From: Wenxinia saemankumensis
GTDB taxonomy: Bacteria > Pseudomonadota > Alphaproteobacteria > Rhodobacterales > Rhodobacteraceae
Direction: 5' to 3'
NCBI RefSeq assembly: GCF_900141735.1
Contig: NZ_FQYO01000003.1
Location: 558,001-622,000 of the forward strand
DNA: 64,000 nt
A model generated the notes under the pieces. It ran no database searches. It was not told the origin of the DNA and saw only the letters and a program-made list of their open reading frames with translations. The translations under genes and the position numbers were made by a program. This document shows positions 51,302 through 60,327 of the stretch, piece by piece. How positions within the stretch are numbered: the first letter of the stretch is position 1; every line of letters begins with the position of its first letter.

Positions 51302-51943
51302 TCAGCCCGCGATCAGCGGCAGGAGCCGGGCCGCCTCGTCCGCGGGACTGGCCAGCGCGTCCCGGTCCTCGCCGGGAAAGAACCGCGCGCGGACCGCCGT
51401 CGCCATCGGACGCGGCTCCAGCACCGTCACCCGCGGGCCGGTCTTCTCGGTCTCCGCCGCCCAGGACCGGGCGAGGGCGATCTGCGCGGCCTTGGTCGCC
51501 CCGTAATGGCCGAAGAACTTCTCGCCCCCGCGCGGATCGTCGAACATCACGGCCTGTCCGTCGGTCCCGAGGAGCGGGCCGACATAGCGCACCAGCCGGG
51601 CGAAGGCGGTGACGTTGACCTCGACCGACCGGGCGAAGTCCTTCTCCGCCAGATAGGGCGCGGGGCCGAGGGGGCCGGCATGGACGGCCGTGTGCACCCA
51701 CATCGACAGCCCGCCCCAGCGGTCGTGGATCGACCGGCAGAGCTGCTGCATCGCGGCATCGACGGCGATGTCCATCGGCGCCAGCACCGCCTCGCCGCCC
51801 GCCGCGCGGATCGAATCGTCCAGCTCCTCCAGGGCGCCGGTCGTGCGGGCGACGGCGACGATGGTGCGGCCGGGCGCGAGGGCGCGCGCCAGCGCGTGGC
51901 CGAGTCCGCGCGAGGCGCCGGTGACGAGGATGGGCAGGGTCAT
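51302..51943 (-). CDS. Short-chain dehydrogenase/reductase
   Basis: A 213-residue NAD(P)-binding SDR. Cofactor motif 'LVTGASRGLGHALA' (TGxxxGxG) is near residue 7. 'VEVNVTAFARLVRYV' replaces the usual NNAG region, and the catalytic YGATK (Tyr-x3-Lys) is in 'FFGHYGATKAAQIALARSW'. The catalytic Ser seems replaced: the usual 'SSxxG' is 'MFDDPRGGEKFFG', so normal dehydrogenase activity is uncertain. The start is the ATG at 51943, overlapping the preceding sulfotransferase-like stop as ATGA. Confidence 0.82.
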   Translation of the reverse strand: MTLPILVTGASRGLGHALARALAPGRTIVAVARTTGALEELDDSIRAAGGEAVLAPMDIAVDAAMQQLCRSIHDRWGGLSMWVHTAVHAGPLGPAPYLAEKDFARSVEVNVTAFARLVRYVGPLLGTDGQAVMFDDPRGGEKFFGHYGATKAAQIALARSWAAETEKTGPRVTVLEPRPMATAVRARFFPGEDRDALASPADEAARLLPLIAG

Positions 51944-52551
51944 TCGGGTCGCTCCTTGCTGGGGCGGCGGGCCGCGGCGGCCGCCGGGCGGGCCGCGCCC
52001 GCCGTCGCGTTGGTGACGGCGCGGATCGCGGCGCGGGCCGGGGCGAGGTCGCCCCCGGCCCCGATCCAGCCGGTGAAGACGTCGAAATCCTCGGCCAGGG
52101 TTTCCAGCCGCATCGGCAGGACATGGCGCTTGCCGGCGAGGAAGGCCTCGATATTGGCCGTGACCGTGTCGACGTAGTCCCGGCACTCCTCGATCAGGGG
52201 CCGGTCCGGCGCGCGGCGTCGCGACCGGGCGAGGATGTCCATCCGGTAGGCCCGGACGATCCCCTGCCGGGCCCGCGCGGCAAAGCTCTGCGCCACCGCT
52301 TCCGGATCGCGGGTGAGGTGGACATAGGCCGCGCTGTCCCCCCAGCTCCGCTCCAGCCGGCCGAGCAGCCAGGACAGGCGGTTGTCCACCTCGACATGAC
52401 GGGGCGGATAGGACAGGCGGTCCGCGCCGGTGCGCCAGGTGCGGCTCTCGTGCCCCGCGGTCCATCCGGGCAGGGCGGCGCAGGCCCGGGCCAGGGTCAT
52501 CGACCCGCAGCGCCCGGTGCAGAGCACGAAGACGTTGGCCGGAAAGCTCAT
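51940..52551 (-). CDS. Sulfotransferase-like P-loop protein
   Basis: A 203-residue protein. The N-terminal 'VFVLCTGRCGSMTLARACAAL' is a PAPS-type 5'-phosphosulfate loop. 'YVHLTRDPEAVAQSFAAR' matches the 3'-phosphate-binding region of sulfotransferases, where Arg and Ser contact PAPS. The C-terminus is an Ala/Arg-rich tail, and the protein is shorter than most (about 250-300). The start is the ATG at 52551; an upstream ATG at 52575 adds an unlikely MPALPGGG. It is translationally coupled to the downstream SDR by a 4-nt overlap. The acceptor is unknown. Confidence 0.78.
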   Translation of the reverse strand: MSFPANVFVLCTGRCGSMTLARACAALPGWTAGHESRTWRTGADRLSYPPRHVEVDNRLSWLLGRLERSWGDSAAYVHLTRDPEAVAQSFAARARQGIVRAYRMDILARSRRRAPDRPLIEECRDYVDTVTANIEAFLAGKRHVLPMRLETLAEDFDVFTGWIGAGGDLAPARAAIRAVTNATAGAARPAAAAARRPSKERPE

Positions 52552-52702
52552 GCCGCCCCCGGGCAGGGCGGGCATGGGGGCCGGGCGGGGTTGGGCGGGG
52601 GTGTCATGCCCTTCCCCTAAGATGCCGGGCGGGGCCGGGCAAGCCGCGCTTGCCGCGCGGCGACGACACGATAGCTAAGGCCGGACCATCGACGGAGGCC
52701 CC

Positions 52703-53674
52703 ATGAGCGGACTGATCGCCCTACTCGACGACGTGAGCGCCATCGCCAAGGTCGCCGCCGCCTCGATCGACGATGTCGCCGCGGGGGCGATGAAGGCCGG
52801 GACCAAGACCGCCGGCGTGCTGATCGACGACGCCGCCGTCACGCCCAAATACGTCACCGGGTTCTCGCCCAAGCGCGAGTTGCCGATCATCTGGAAGATC
52901 GCCCGCGGCTCCATCTTCAACAAGCTGGTGATCCTGCTGCCGATCGCGCTTCTGTTGGCGAATTTCGCGCCCTGGGCGATCACGCCGCTGCTGATGCTGG
53001 GGGGCAGCTACCTGTGCTTCGAGGGCGCGGAGAAGATCGTCCACGTCCTCGCGCCCCACGCCTCCGAGAAGGTGGACGCGGACCTCAGGGTCGAGGACCC
53101 GACCAAGCTGGAGGAGCGCAAGGTCCGCGGCGCCATCAAGACCGATTTCATCCTGTCGGCCGAGATCATGACGATCGCCCTCTCCACCGTCGAGGCCGAC
53201 AGCGTCTGGCTGGAGGCGGCGACCCTCGCCGTCGTCGCGGTCGCCATCACGGCCGCGGTCTACGGCTCCGTCGCGCTCATCGTGAAGGCCGACGATGTCG
53301 GCCTCGCCCTGGCGCAGCGCGCCCGGCTGGGGGCGAGCCGGGCCCTCGGGCGGGGGCTGGTGCGCTGGATGCCCGCCTTCCTGCGGCTGCTCTCGATCGT
53401 CGGGACCGCCGCGATGCTCTGGGTCGGGGGCAACATCGTCGTCCACGGCCTGCACGATCTCGGCTGGCACCTGCCCTACGACTGGATCCACGACCGGGCG
53501 GAGTGGGTGGCGGACCGCGCGCGGGCCTGGCACGGCTTCGTCGCCTGGGCGGTCACCGCATTCTTCGACGGGATCCTCGGCCTGGCCTGGGGGCTGGTGC
53601 TGATCCCGCTGGTCACGGGCGTCTTCGCCCCGGCCGTCGCGGCGGTGACGGGCAAGCGGCAGGGCGCGCATTGA
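52703..53674 (+). CDS. DUF808 family membrane protein (YedI-like)
   Basis: A 323-residue inner-membrane protein. The opening 'MSGLIALLDDVSAIAKVAAASIDDVAAGAMKAGTKTAGVLIDDAAVTPKYVTGFSPKRELPIIWKIA' is broken only here for reading and is typical of DUF808. Several helices follow ('LVILLPIALLLANFAPWAI', 'LEAATLAVVAVAITAAVYG', 'LLSIVGTAAMLWVGG', 'ILGLAWGLVLIPLVTGVFA'). The function is unknown. The start is the ATG at 52703 behind CGACGGAGGCCCC. It overlaps the next gene by 4 nt. Confidence 0.9.
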   Translation: MSGLIALLDDVSAIAKVAAASIDDVAAGAMKAGTKTAGVLIDDAAVTPKYVTGFSPKRELPIIWKIARGSIFNKLVILLPIALLLANFAPWAITPLLMLGGSYLCFEGAEKIVHVLAPHASEKVDADLRVEDPTKLEERKVRGAIKTDFILSAEIMTIALSTVEADSVWLEAATLAVVAVAITAAVYGSVALIVKADDVGLALAQRARLGASRALGRGLVRWMPAFLRLLSIVGTAAMLWVGGNIVVHGLHDLGWHLPYDWIHDRAEWVADRARAWHGFVAWAVTAFFDGILGLAWGLVLIPLVTGVFAPAVAAVTGKRQGAH

Positions 53675-54036
53675 CCCGTGCCGACCGGGCGCTTCTCGTC
53701 GCGGCGCGGCTGCTGATCGCGGCGCTGTTCCTCGGCGGGGCGGTGCAGAAGGCGCTGTCCCCTGCCGGCACGCAGGAGCTTCTGGCGATGCGCGGGTTGC
53801 CGCTCTGGCTGATCTGGCCCGCCCTCGGCTACAACGCCGCGGCCGGCCTCGCGCTGGTCCTGGGCCTCGCGCTGCGCCCCGTCGCGCTGAGCCTCGCGGC
53901 CTATTGCGCGGCGACGAGCGTCTTCCACCTGCAACCGGACGATCCCTGGCAGATGACGATCTTCGTCAAGAACTGGGCCATCTCGGGCGGCTGCCTCGCC
54001 CTCGCCGTGGCCGTCCGTCCCGCCCGCCCGGGCTGA
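53671..54036 (+). CDS. DoxX-family membrane protein, TTG start
   Basis: A 121-residue protein with four helices: 'LLVAARLLIAALFLGGAVQKAL', 'LPLWLIWPALGYNAAAGLALVLGLAL', 'PVALSLAAYCAATSVFHLQ' and 'NWAISGGCLALAVAV'. The DoxX pattern includes 'FVKNWAISGG'. No ATG or GTG fits; the frame opens with TTG at 53671, which overlaps the DUF808 stop as TTGA, so translation is probably by coupling. The gene may encode a quinone-linked or redox-related membrane protein, but the role is unknown. Confidence 0.82.
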   Translation: MTRADRALLVAARLLIAALFLGGAVQKALSPAGTQELLAMRGLPLWLIWPALGYNAAAGLALVLGLALRPVALSLAAYCAATSVFHLQPDDPWQMTIFVKNWAISGGCLALAVAVRPARPG

Positions 54037-54201
54037 CCCGGCCGGGCCGAGCCCGCACCCCCGCTCCGCCGCAGCCCCGATCCGGGGCCGCGCAACCGCG
54101 GGCGATGTGCCGCGCCGTTCTCTTCGCAGGGCTCCCGCAGACTTTTCGCCGTGCCGGCCAGGGGAAAGCGGCCCCGGAGGGCGCCTCCCCCGGCACGACA
54201 A

Positions 54202-54229
54202 AGGGCCCGGCCGTTTCCGGCCGGGCCCT
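54202..54229 (-). terminator. Rho-independent terminator of rpmB
   Basis: Perfect 12-bp arms AGGGCCCGGCCG / CGGCCGGGCCCT. On the minus strand the loop is GAAA, a stable tetraloop, and the hairpin is followed by TTGTCGTG. It lies 21 nt beyond the rpmB stop. Confidence 0.85.
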
Positions 54230-54250
54230 GTCAGCGATCCGGGCAGGGGC

Positions 54251-54538
54251 TCACGCCTCGGCGGTGGCCTTGGCGATGTCCTTCTTGACCTGCAGGGCCG
54301 AGGCCGACAGCTCGTCGTCCTTGGCGCGGGCGAGGAAGGCGTCGAGGCCGCCGCGATGGTCGACGGTGCGCAGCGCGGCCGAGGAGACGCGGAACTTGAA
54401 GGAGCGGCCCAGCGTGTCCGAGATCAGCGTCACGTCCTGCAGGTTCGGCAGGAAGCGGCGGCGCGTCTTGTTGTTCGCGTGGCTCACGTTGTTGCCCGTC
54501 ATCGGGCCTTTTCCGGTCAGTTCGCAGCGGCGCGACAT
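54251..54538 (-). CDS. rpmB: 50S ribosomal protein L28
   Basis: A 95-residue protein, '[34 protein letters not shown]...', with the full conserved N-terminus; no zinc cysteine pairs. The ATG at 54538 matches the family; the three-codon upstream ATG would overlap the AAGGA site. Monocistronic with its own terminator; a promoter-like sequence lies in the end of meaB. Confidence 0.96.
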   Translation of the reverse strand: MSRRCELTGKGPMTGNNVSHANNKTRRRFLPNLQDVTLISDTLGRSFKFRVSSAALRTVDHRGGLDAFLARAKDDELSASALQVKKDIAKATAEA

Positions 54539-54646
54539 GGGCGTCATCCTTCTCTCGGTCGGGGCGGCCCTGCCCGCGAGGGACGGCCTTCCTCGAAAAT
54601 GCGGCAGGGCCCGCCGATGCGGCAGGGCCCCGGAAATCGTCCGCGC

Positions 54647-54675
54647 GCTCTAAGGGGAATCGCGGGACGCGTCAA
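54647..54675 (-). promoter_or_regulatory. Putative rpmB promoter within the 3' end of meaB
   Basis: On the minus strand TTGACG (54675-54670), 17 nt, TAGAGC (54652-54647). Strong -35, moderate -10; it overlaps the meaB stop codon and gives a leader of about 100 nt. Confidence 0.5.
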
Positions 54676-55654
54676 GGGCGCCCCGCCGCAGCGGCGCCAG
54701 CGCGGCTCGGGCCGCCGCGGCGGGGGCCGCGCGGCCGGCCGCGACGTCGCGGCGTGCCGCCTCCAGCCCCCGGGCGAGGGCCGGGTCCGCCGCCAGCAGC
54801 TCGGCGAGGCCGGCCTGCAGCTCCTCGTCGAACCAGTGGGCGCGCTGGGCGGCGCGTGTCCGGTCCCAGGCCCCGCTCGCGCGGCGGGCCCCGGCCAGCG
54901 CCTCGACCGCCGCCCAGGCCGCCTCCAGCCCCGCCCCGGTCGCGGCCGAGACGGTGCGCACCATCGGGTAGCCCTCGGGGTCGTCGGGCCGGGGGCGCAT
55001 CAGCCGCAGCGCGCCCGCGTAATCCGCCGCGGTGCGCGCGGCCTGCGCCGCGAGATCCCCGTCGGCCTTGTTCACGAGGACGAGGTCCGCGATCTCCATG
55101 ATGCCGCGCTTGACCCCCTGCAGCTCGTCCCCGCCCGCCGGGGCCAGCAGCAGGACGAAGAGGTCCGTCATCCGCGCCACCAGCGTCTCGGACTGCCCGA
55201 CGCCCACCGTCTCGACGATCACCGTGCCGTAGCCCGCCGCCTCGCACAGGCGCACCGCCTCGCGGGTGCGGCGCGCGACGCCGCCGAGCTGCGCCGCGGC
55301 GGGGGAGGGGCGGATGAAGGCATTGGGATCGCGCGAGAGACGCTCCATCCGCGTCTTGTCGCCCAGGATCGAGCCGCCCGACCGCGCGGAGGAGGGATCG
55401 ACGGCCAGCACCGCCACCCGCTCGCCCCGCGCGGTGAGCCTCAGGCCGAGCGCCTCGACGAAGGTGGACTTGCCGACCCCCGGCGTGCCGGACAGGCCGA
55501 TCCGCATCGCCTCGCCCGTCCCGGCGAGCGCGTCCAGCAGCCGCTCGGCCGCCGCGCGGTGATCGGGGCGGCGGCTCTCCACCAGGGTGATCGCGCGGGC
55601 CAGCGCGCGGCGATCGCCCGCGGCGATGGCCGCGGCGCTTATCTCCGCGCTCAC
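54650..55654 (-). CDS. meaB: Methylmalonyl-CoA mutase-associated GTPase MeaB
   Basis: A 334-residue G3E-family GTPase that loads and protects adenosylcobalamin in methylmalonyl-CoA (or ethylmalonyl-CoA) mutase. P-loop [13 protein letters not shown] is near residue 53, with '[24 protein letters not shown]' (switch I) and '[13 protein letters not shown]' (G3). '[10 protein letters not shown]' is the G4 NKxD motif. The start is taken as the GTG at 55654 ([18 protein letters not shown]), overlapping the previous stop as GTGA; a GTG at 55678 adds 8 codons. The mutase itself is not in the window. Confidence 0.93.
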   Translation of the reverse strand: MSAEISAAAIAAGDRRALARAITLVESRRPDHRAAAERLLDALAGTGEAMRIGLSGTPGVGKSTFVEALGLRLTARGERVAVLAVDPSSARSGGSILGDKTRMERLSRDPNAFIRPSPAAAQLGGVARRTREAVRLCEAAGYGTVIVETVGVGQSETLVARMTDLFVLLLAPAGGDELQGVKRGIMEIADLVLVNKADGDLAAQAARTAADYAGALRLMRPRPDDPEGYPMVRTVSAATGAGLEAAWAAVEALAGARRASGAWDRTRAAQRAHWFDEELQAGLAELLAADPALARGLEAARRDVAAGRAAPAAAARAALAPLRRGALDASRDSP

Positions 55655-56022
55655 ACCCGCCCCGTCGACCAGAGCCACCAGACGATCAGGATGCCCGCCA
55701 GCAGCACGGCGAGCGCGATGGCCGCCGCCACGTCCAGCATCGCCGCGCGGGCCCGCGCCCGCGGATCGACCCCGCCCAGATGGGCCGACAGCCGGGCATG
55801 GGCGGCTGCGACCCGGGCCGCGTCGATCCGGCGCGAGAGCTTCGGATGTCCCTCCATGGCGGCCGCCTCGGACAGGGTGCGGATATCGGCGCGCAGCCGC
55901 CGGGACAGGGCCCGGCGCGCCCGGGCGGCCTGCCGGTCGAGGTCGCGGCCGCGCAGCCGCAGCTTGGCCTTCAGGGCCTCGCCGATCTCGTCGGCCTGCT
56001 GCTGGTAGGTGCGGCTCTCCAT
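55651..56022 (-). CDS. Small tail-anchored membrane protein
   Basis: A 123-residue protein. Residues 1-90 are highly charged, helical and Arg/Ala-rich ('[34 protein letters not shown]'), perhaps a coiled coil. The only membrane helix is at the very C-terminus ('[19 protein letters not shown]'), followed by STGRV. I do not recognise a family. The start is the ATG at 56022. It overlaps meaB by 4 nt (GTGA), so the two are translationally coupled. Confidence 0.7.
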   Translation of the reverse strand: MESRTYQQQADEIGEALKAKLRLRGRDLDRQAARARRALSRRLRADIRTLSEAAAMEGHPKLSRRIDAARVAAAHARLSAHLGGVDPRARARAAMLDVAAAIALAVLLAGILIVWWLWSTGRV

Positions 56023-56143
56023 GGGGGGCGATCCTTACAAGCGGGCGGGCGGGGGCTCAATCCTCGGCCCGCAGGGGCCGAACCCCCGCGCTCCGTCCCT
56101 CCCCGCATGGACCGGCGCGGGGCGGGGCGCTACAAGGCGGGCC

Positions 56144-56926
56144 ATGGAACTGAACATCGTCACCGCCGAGGGCACGGGCCCCGCCCGCCCCCTCCTCGTC
56201 GCGCACGGCCTCTTCGGATCGGCCCGGAACTGGGGCGTGATCGCCCGCCGGATGTCGGATCGCGGGCCGGTCCATGCGGTCGACATGCGCAATCACGGCG
56301 CCAGCCCGCGCGCGGACAGCCAGGGCTACGACGACATGGCCGGCGATCTCGCCGACACGATCGAGGCGCTGGGCGCCGGGCCCGTCGACCTGCTGGGCCA
56401 TTCGATGGGCGGCAAGGCGGCCATGGTCCTGGCCCTGACCCGGCCCGACCTCGTCGCCCGGCTGATCGTCGCCGATATCGCGCCGGTCGCCTACGGCCAC
56501 AGCCAGTCCCACCTGATCGAGGCGATGCGGCAGGTCCCGCTCGACGTGCCAAGCCGGGCCGAGGCGCGCGCGGCCCTGCCGGTGGCGGACGAGGGCGTCG
56601 CCGCCTTCCTGCTGCAGAGCTTCGACCGGGGGGCCGGGCAGGGCGGCGGGCGCTGGTTGCTGAACCTCGACGTGCTCGAGGCGGAGATGACCCGCATCAC
56701 CGGCTTTCCGCAGATGGACGGTCGATGGGACGGCCCCACACTCTTCGTCACCGGGGGCGCCTCCGATTACGTGGGGGAGCGCCGCCACGACCCCTGCCGC
56801 GCCCTGTTCCCGCAGGCCGAGTTCCGCCGGATCGAGGGCGCGGGCCACTGGCTGCATGCCGAGAAGCCGCGCGAGTTCGAGGCGGCCCTGCGGGACTGGC
56901 TGGACGGGGACGGCTCCGTCGGCTGA
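56144..56926 (+). CDS. Alpha/beta-hydrolase (YbfF-like esterase)
   Basis: A 260-residue cytosolic hydrolase. The oxyanion loop region is 'LLVAHGLFGSARNWG', the nucleophile elbow GHSMGGKA has Ser87, and the catalytic His is in 'EGAGHWLHAEKPREFE'. 'VHAVDMRNHGASP' is typical of the YbfF/ABHD11 esterase group. The natural substrate is unknown; short acyl thioesters have been reported for the family. The start is the ATG at 56144 behind CAAGGCGGGCC. Divergent from the tail-anchored protein gene. Confidence 0.88.
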   Translation: MELNIVTAEGTGPARPLLVAHGLFGSARNWGVIARRMSDRGPVHAVDMRNHGASPRADSQGYDDMAGDLADTIEALGAGPVDLLGHSMGGKAAMVLALTRPDLVARLIVADIAPVAYGHSQSHLIEAMRQVPLDVPSRAEARAALPVADEGVAAFLLQSFDRGAGQGGGRWLLNLDVLEAEMTRITGFPQMDGRWDGPTLFVTGGASDYVGERRHDPCRALFPQAEFRRIEGAGHWLHAEKPREFEAALRDWLDGDGSVG

Positions 56927-57026
56927 CCCGGCGGGCCCGGTCGGGCGCTTCCGGCCGAGGCGGGGCCGGGCGGGCCGGTTCCGGTCGAGATCGGGCCGGT
57001 CGGGACGGGGCCTGCCGAGGCGGGAC

Positions 57027-57102
57027 CGGGCGCGGAAGGCGGGCCGGGCGCGGAAGGGACGGGACGGGCGCGGAAGGCGGGCCGGGCGCGGATGGGGCGG
57101 GA
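57027..57102 (+). repeat. 38-bp tandem duplication
   Basis: Two adjacent 38-bp units (57027-57064 and 57065-57102) beginning CGGGCGCGGAAGGCGGGCCG differ at two positions. They lie in the gap after the esterase gene and consist of GGGC/GCGGA sub-repeats. No gene is seen in 56927-57154. Confidence 0.8.
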
Positions 57103-57154
57103 CGGTGCGGGATCGCCGTTGCCCCGGCCCTCGTCGACTGGGCCGGACCGGAGC

Positions 57155-57460
57155 CTAGCGGCAGATCGCCTCGGCCCGGTCGGCGAAGCCGCGATAGCGC
57201 AGCCAGGCCGCCTCGGAGGCGGAATCGTCACGGGTCCGGAAATCCTGCGCGCGCTGCGGATCACCGAAGAACTGCGCCGCGCGGCGCTGCTCGGACCCGC
57301 TGAGCGTGTCGTTCGCGACCCGCTGGATGCAACCGCAGAGCACGGAATTGGCCGAGGAGCGTCCCGACGCCATGCAGGCTTCGCCCACCGGGCCGGACAC
57401 GCCGGCGCCGCAGGCGGCGAGGAAGGGCAAGATCAGGCCGACGAGGGCGGTGCGGGTCAC
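57155..57460 (-). CDS. Small lipoprotein with conserved cysteines
   Basis: A 101-residue protein. The lipobox 'LILPFLAACG' gives a mature N-terminal Cys at residue 17. Three further Cys lie in 'EACMASGRSSANSVLCGCIQRVAN' and one near the end (AEAICR), so disulfides in the periplasm are likely. Similar short proteins in Rhodobacterales are sometimes called 'arginine transporter', a label I consider unsupported. The start is the GTG at 57460 behind CAGGAGAGACGCC. Confidence 0.75.
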   Translation of the reverse strand: MTRTALVGLILPFLAACGAGVSGPVGEACMASGRSSANSVLCGCIQRVANDTLSGSEQRRAAQFFGDPQRAQDFRTRDDSASEAAWLRYRGFADRAEAICR

Positions 57461-57582
57461 GGGGGCGTCTCTCCTGCTCGGGCCGGGGGAGGGACGGATC
57501 TCTCGCCCGCCTCGCGCCCCCCTGCTTCATCCGGGCCACCCTAGTCCGAAACGCGCCCCCGCCGCAATCGAACGGGCGCCGC

Positions 57583-58326
57583 TCAGCCGCGCAGCCGGTG
57601 CTTCCATCCGCGGGCCAGGTCGACCGCCACCGCCAGGCCCGGCACCCGGTCGAACCAGGGCTGCGCGGCGATGTCCGACCGCGACGGGCGCTGCACCGCG
57701 ATGTCGGGCCGGGCGGCCAGGGTGCGCAGCCCCGGATGCGCCTCGCGGCACCAGCTGTAGGCGCCGTCGACATGCATCGCGCCGCCCTGGGGATGCCCGG
57801 CGGGCCGGGCGGCGATCGCCTCGAGATAGGGCAGGATCGTCTGGGCGGCCTCGCGCCGGACGGCCATGAAATGCGTGCGCCGGACGTGATCGCCGGGCGC
57901 GATCCGCGCCAGCCCCGCCGCCACGCCTTCGGGCCGGTTCGTGCCGTCGAGATAGCCGTAGAAGATGTCCCACCCGGTCCGGCCGAGGCCCGGCAGCAGC
58001 GTCCCCAGCCGCGCCTCCGCGGCGCGGTGGAATCCCATGTCGTCCTCGACGATCAGGCCCGAGGGGGCGGCGCTTTCCGCGATCAGGCGCAGCACCGCCA
58101 GGTGACTCTCGAAGCAGCCGCGGATCCCGATTGCGGTGAAGGGGCCCGGATCGGCGGGGCGGATCGCCGCGACCAGCCGGACGCCAGGATGGGACAGCGA
58201 CAATCCGACGCGACGCAGCTCCGCCTCGAGCCCCCGGCGTCGGTCGGCGCGCTGGGGCAGGTTGATCACGTAGGCCGGGCCGAGCGCCTCCAGCAGCCGC
58301 GCTCCGATCCCGTCCCCGCCCGCCAT
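57583..58326 (-). CDS. Glycosyltransferase family 25-like protein
   Basis: A 247-residue GT25/LPS-biosynthesis-type protein. Signatures are '[23 protein letters not shown]' at residues 19-41, '[18 protein letters not shown]' and '[12 protein letters not shown]', where EDD is the metal/nucleotide-sugar site, then '[11 protein letters not shown]' and '[15 protein letters not shown]'. It is cytosolic. The family transfers galactose or glucose to lipooligosaccharide. The start is the ATG at 58326. Divergent from lepA and apparently alone. Confidence 0.85.
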   Translation of the reverse strand: MAGGDGIGARLLEALGPAYVINLPQRADRRRGLEAELRRVGLSLSHPGVRLVAAIRPADPGPFTAIGIRGCFESHLAVLRLIAESAAPSGLIVEDDMGFHRAAEARLGTLLPGLGRTGWDIFYGYLDGTNRPEGVAAGLARIAPGDHVRRTHFMAVRREAAQTILPYLEAIAARPAGHPQGGAMHVDGAYSWCREAHPGLRTLAARPDIAVQRPSRSDIAAQPWFDRVPGLAVAVDLARGWKHRLRG

Positions 58327-58481
58327 GCCCGCTCTCCGTCCCGTCTTCCGGCTGGGGGACCGTGCCGCAGCGAACGCCCCGTCACAAGGCCGCCCGGGGG
58401 GCGCGGCGGACCCTTGCCAAGCGGCCCCCCTTCCGCCACATCCCCTTATCGACCTCCCGCCCCTTTGACGACAGGCCCCCC

Positions 58482-60278
58482 ATGGACCTCTCCCGCATCC
58501 GCAACTTCTCCATCGTGGCGCATATCGACCACGGGAAATCCACGCTGGCCGACCGGCTGATCCAGCTCACCGGCACCGTGGCGGAGCGCGAGATGAAGGA
58601 CCAGCTGCTCGACGCGATGGATATCGAGCGCGAGCGGGGGATCACGATCAAGGCCAACTCGGTGCGGATCGAATACCCCGCCAAGGACGGCCAGACCTAC
58701 ATCCTCAACCTCATCGACACGCCCGGCCATGTCGACTTCGCCTACGAGGTGTCGCGGTCGATGCGGGCGGTCGAGGGCTCGCTCCTCGTGGTGGACGCGA
58801 CGCAAGGGGTCGAGGCGCAGACGCTGGCCAACGTCTACCAGGCGATCGACGCCGATCACGAGATCGTCCCCGTCCTCAACAAGATCGACCTGCCCGCCGC
58901 CGAGCCCGACCGGATCAAGGCGCAGATCGAGGACGTGATCGGCATCGACGCGAGCCAGGCGATCCCGATCTCCGCCAAGACCGGCCTCGGCATCCCCGAC
59001 GTGCTGGAGGCGATCGTCCAGCGCCTGCCCGCGCCCAAGGGCGACCCCGACGCGCCGCTGAAGGCGATGCTGGTGGACAGCTGGTACGACCCCTATCTCG
59101 GCGTCGTCGTCCTGATCCGCGTCATGGACGGGAGGATCCGCAAGGGCGACCGCATCAAGATGATGAAGACCGGCGCCGTCTACGGCGTCGACAAGCTCGC
59201 CGTGCTCAAGCCCAAGATGGTCGATATCGACGAGCTCGGGCCGGGCGAGATCGGCATCTGGACCGGCTCGATCAAGCAGGTCCGCGACACCCGCGTCGGC
59301 GACACGATCACGACCGAGAAGAAGGGGACCGAGACGCCGCTGCCGGGCTTCAAGCCCTCGATCCCGGTGGTCTTCTGCGGCCTCTTCCCCGTGGACGCGA
59401 ACGACTTCGAGGACCTGCGCGACGCGATCGAGAAGCTGGCCCTCAACGACGCCTCCTTCACCTACGAGATGGAGACCTCGGCCGCGCTCGGCTTCGGCTT
59501 CCGCTGCGGGTTCCTCGGGCTGCTGCACCTCGAAGTGGTGCGCGACCGGCTGGAGCGGGAATACGACATCGACCTGATCACCACGGCGCCCTCGGTGGTC
59601 TACCGCATCCACATGAAGGACGGGAGCATGCAGGAGCTGCACAACCCCGCCGACATGCCCGACACGACGCTGATCGACCATATCGAGGAGCCGCGGATCC
59701 GCGCCACGATCATGGTGCCGGACGAATATCTCGGCGACGTGCTCAAGCTCTGCCAGGACCGCCGCGGCATCCAGGAGGAGCTGACCTATGCCGGCACGCG
59801 GCCCCTGACGGTCTACGACCTGCCGCTGAACGAGGTGGTCTTCGACTTCTACGACCGGCTGAAATCGGTGACGAAGGGCTATGCCAGCTTCGACTACCAG
59901 CTGACGGGCTACCGGCAGGACAACCTGGTGAAGATGTCGATCCTGGTGAACGACGAACCCGTCGACGCGCTGTCCATGATGGTCCACCGCGACCGGGCCG
60001 AGATGCGGGGAAGGGCGATGGTCGAGAAGCTCAAGGACCTGATCCCCCGCCACATGTTCAAGATCCCGATCCAGGCCGCCATCGGCGGCAAGGTCATCGC
60101 CCGCGAGACCCTCTCCGCCATGCGCAAGGACGTCACCGCCAAGTGCTACGGCGGCGACGCCACGCGGAAGAAGAAGCTGCTCGAGAAGCAGAAGGCGGGC
60201 AAGAAGCGGATGCGCCAGTTCGGCAAGGTGGAGATTCCGCAGGAGGCGTTCATTTCGGCGCTGAAGATGGATGGGTAG
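58482..60278 (+). CDS. lepA: Elongation factor 4 (back-translocase)
   Basis: A 598-residue translational GTPase that acts on the ribosome. G1 is '[19 protein letters not shown]' (residues 8-26), G2 'ERGITIK', G3 '[18 protein letters not shown]' and G4 'NKIDLP'. The LepA-specific C-terminus has '[43 protein letters not shown]', split here for reading, and ends '[11 protein letters not shown]'. The start is the ATG at 58482; the longer upstream frame is not conserved. It is followed by the REP array. Confidence 0.97.
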   Translation: MDLSRIRNFSIVAHIDHGKSTLADRLIQLTGTVAEREMKDQLLDAMDIERERGITIKANSVRIEYPAKDGQTYILNLIDTPGHVDFAYEVSRSMRAVEGSLLVVDATQGVEAQTLANVYQAIDADHEIVPVLNKIDLPAAEPDRIKAQIEDVIGIDASQAIPISAKTGLGIPDVLEAIVQRLPAPKGDPDAPLKAMLVDSWYDPYLGVVVLIRVMDGRIRKGDRIKMMKTGAVYGVDKLAVLKPKMVDIDELGPGEIGIWTGSIKQVRDTRVGDTITTEKKGTETPLPGFKPSIPVVFCGLFPVDANDFEDLRDAIEKLALNDASFTYEMETSAALGFGFRCGFLGLLHLEVVRDRLEREYDIDLITTAPSVVYRIHMKDGSMQELHNPADMPDTTLIDHIEEPRIRATIMVPDEYLGDVLKLCQDRRGIQEELTYAGTRPLTVYDLPLNEVVFDFYDRLKSVTKGYASFDYQLTGYRQDNLVKMSILVNDEPVDALSMMVHRDRAEMRGRAMVEKLKDLIPRHMFKIPIQAAIGGKVIARETLSAMRKDVTAKCYGGDATRKKKLLEKQKAGKKRMRQFGKVEIPQEAFISALKMDG

Positions 60279-60327
60279 GGAATTGCGGGCCGTTCCTTCA
60301 ACGGTGCTCCCATAGACTCCCTGCCGA

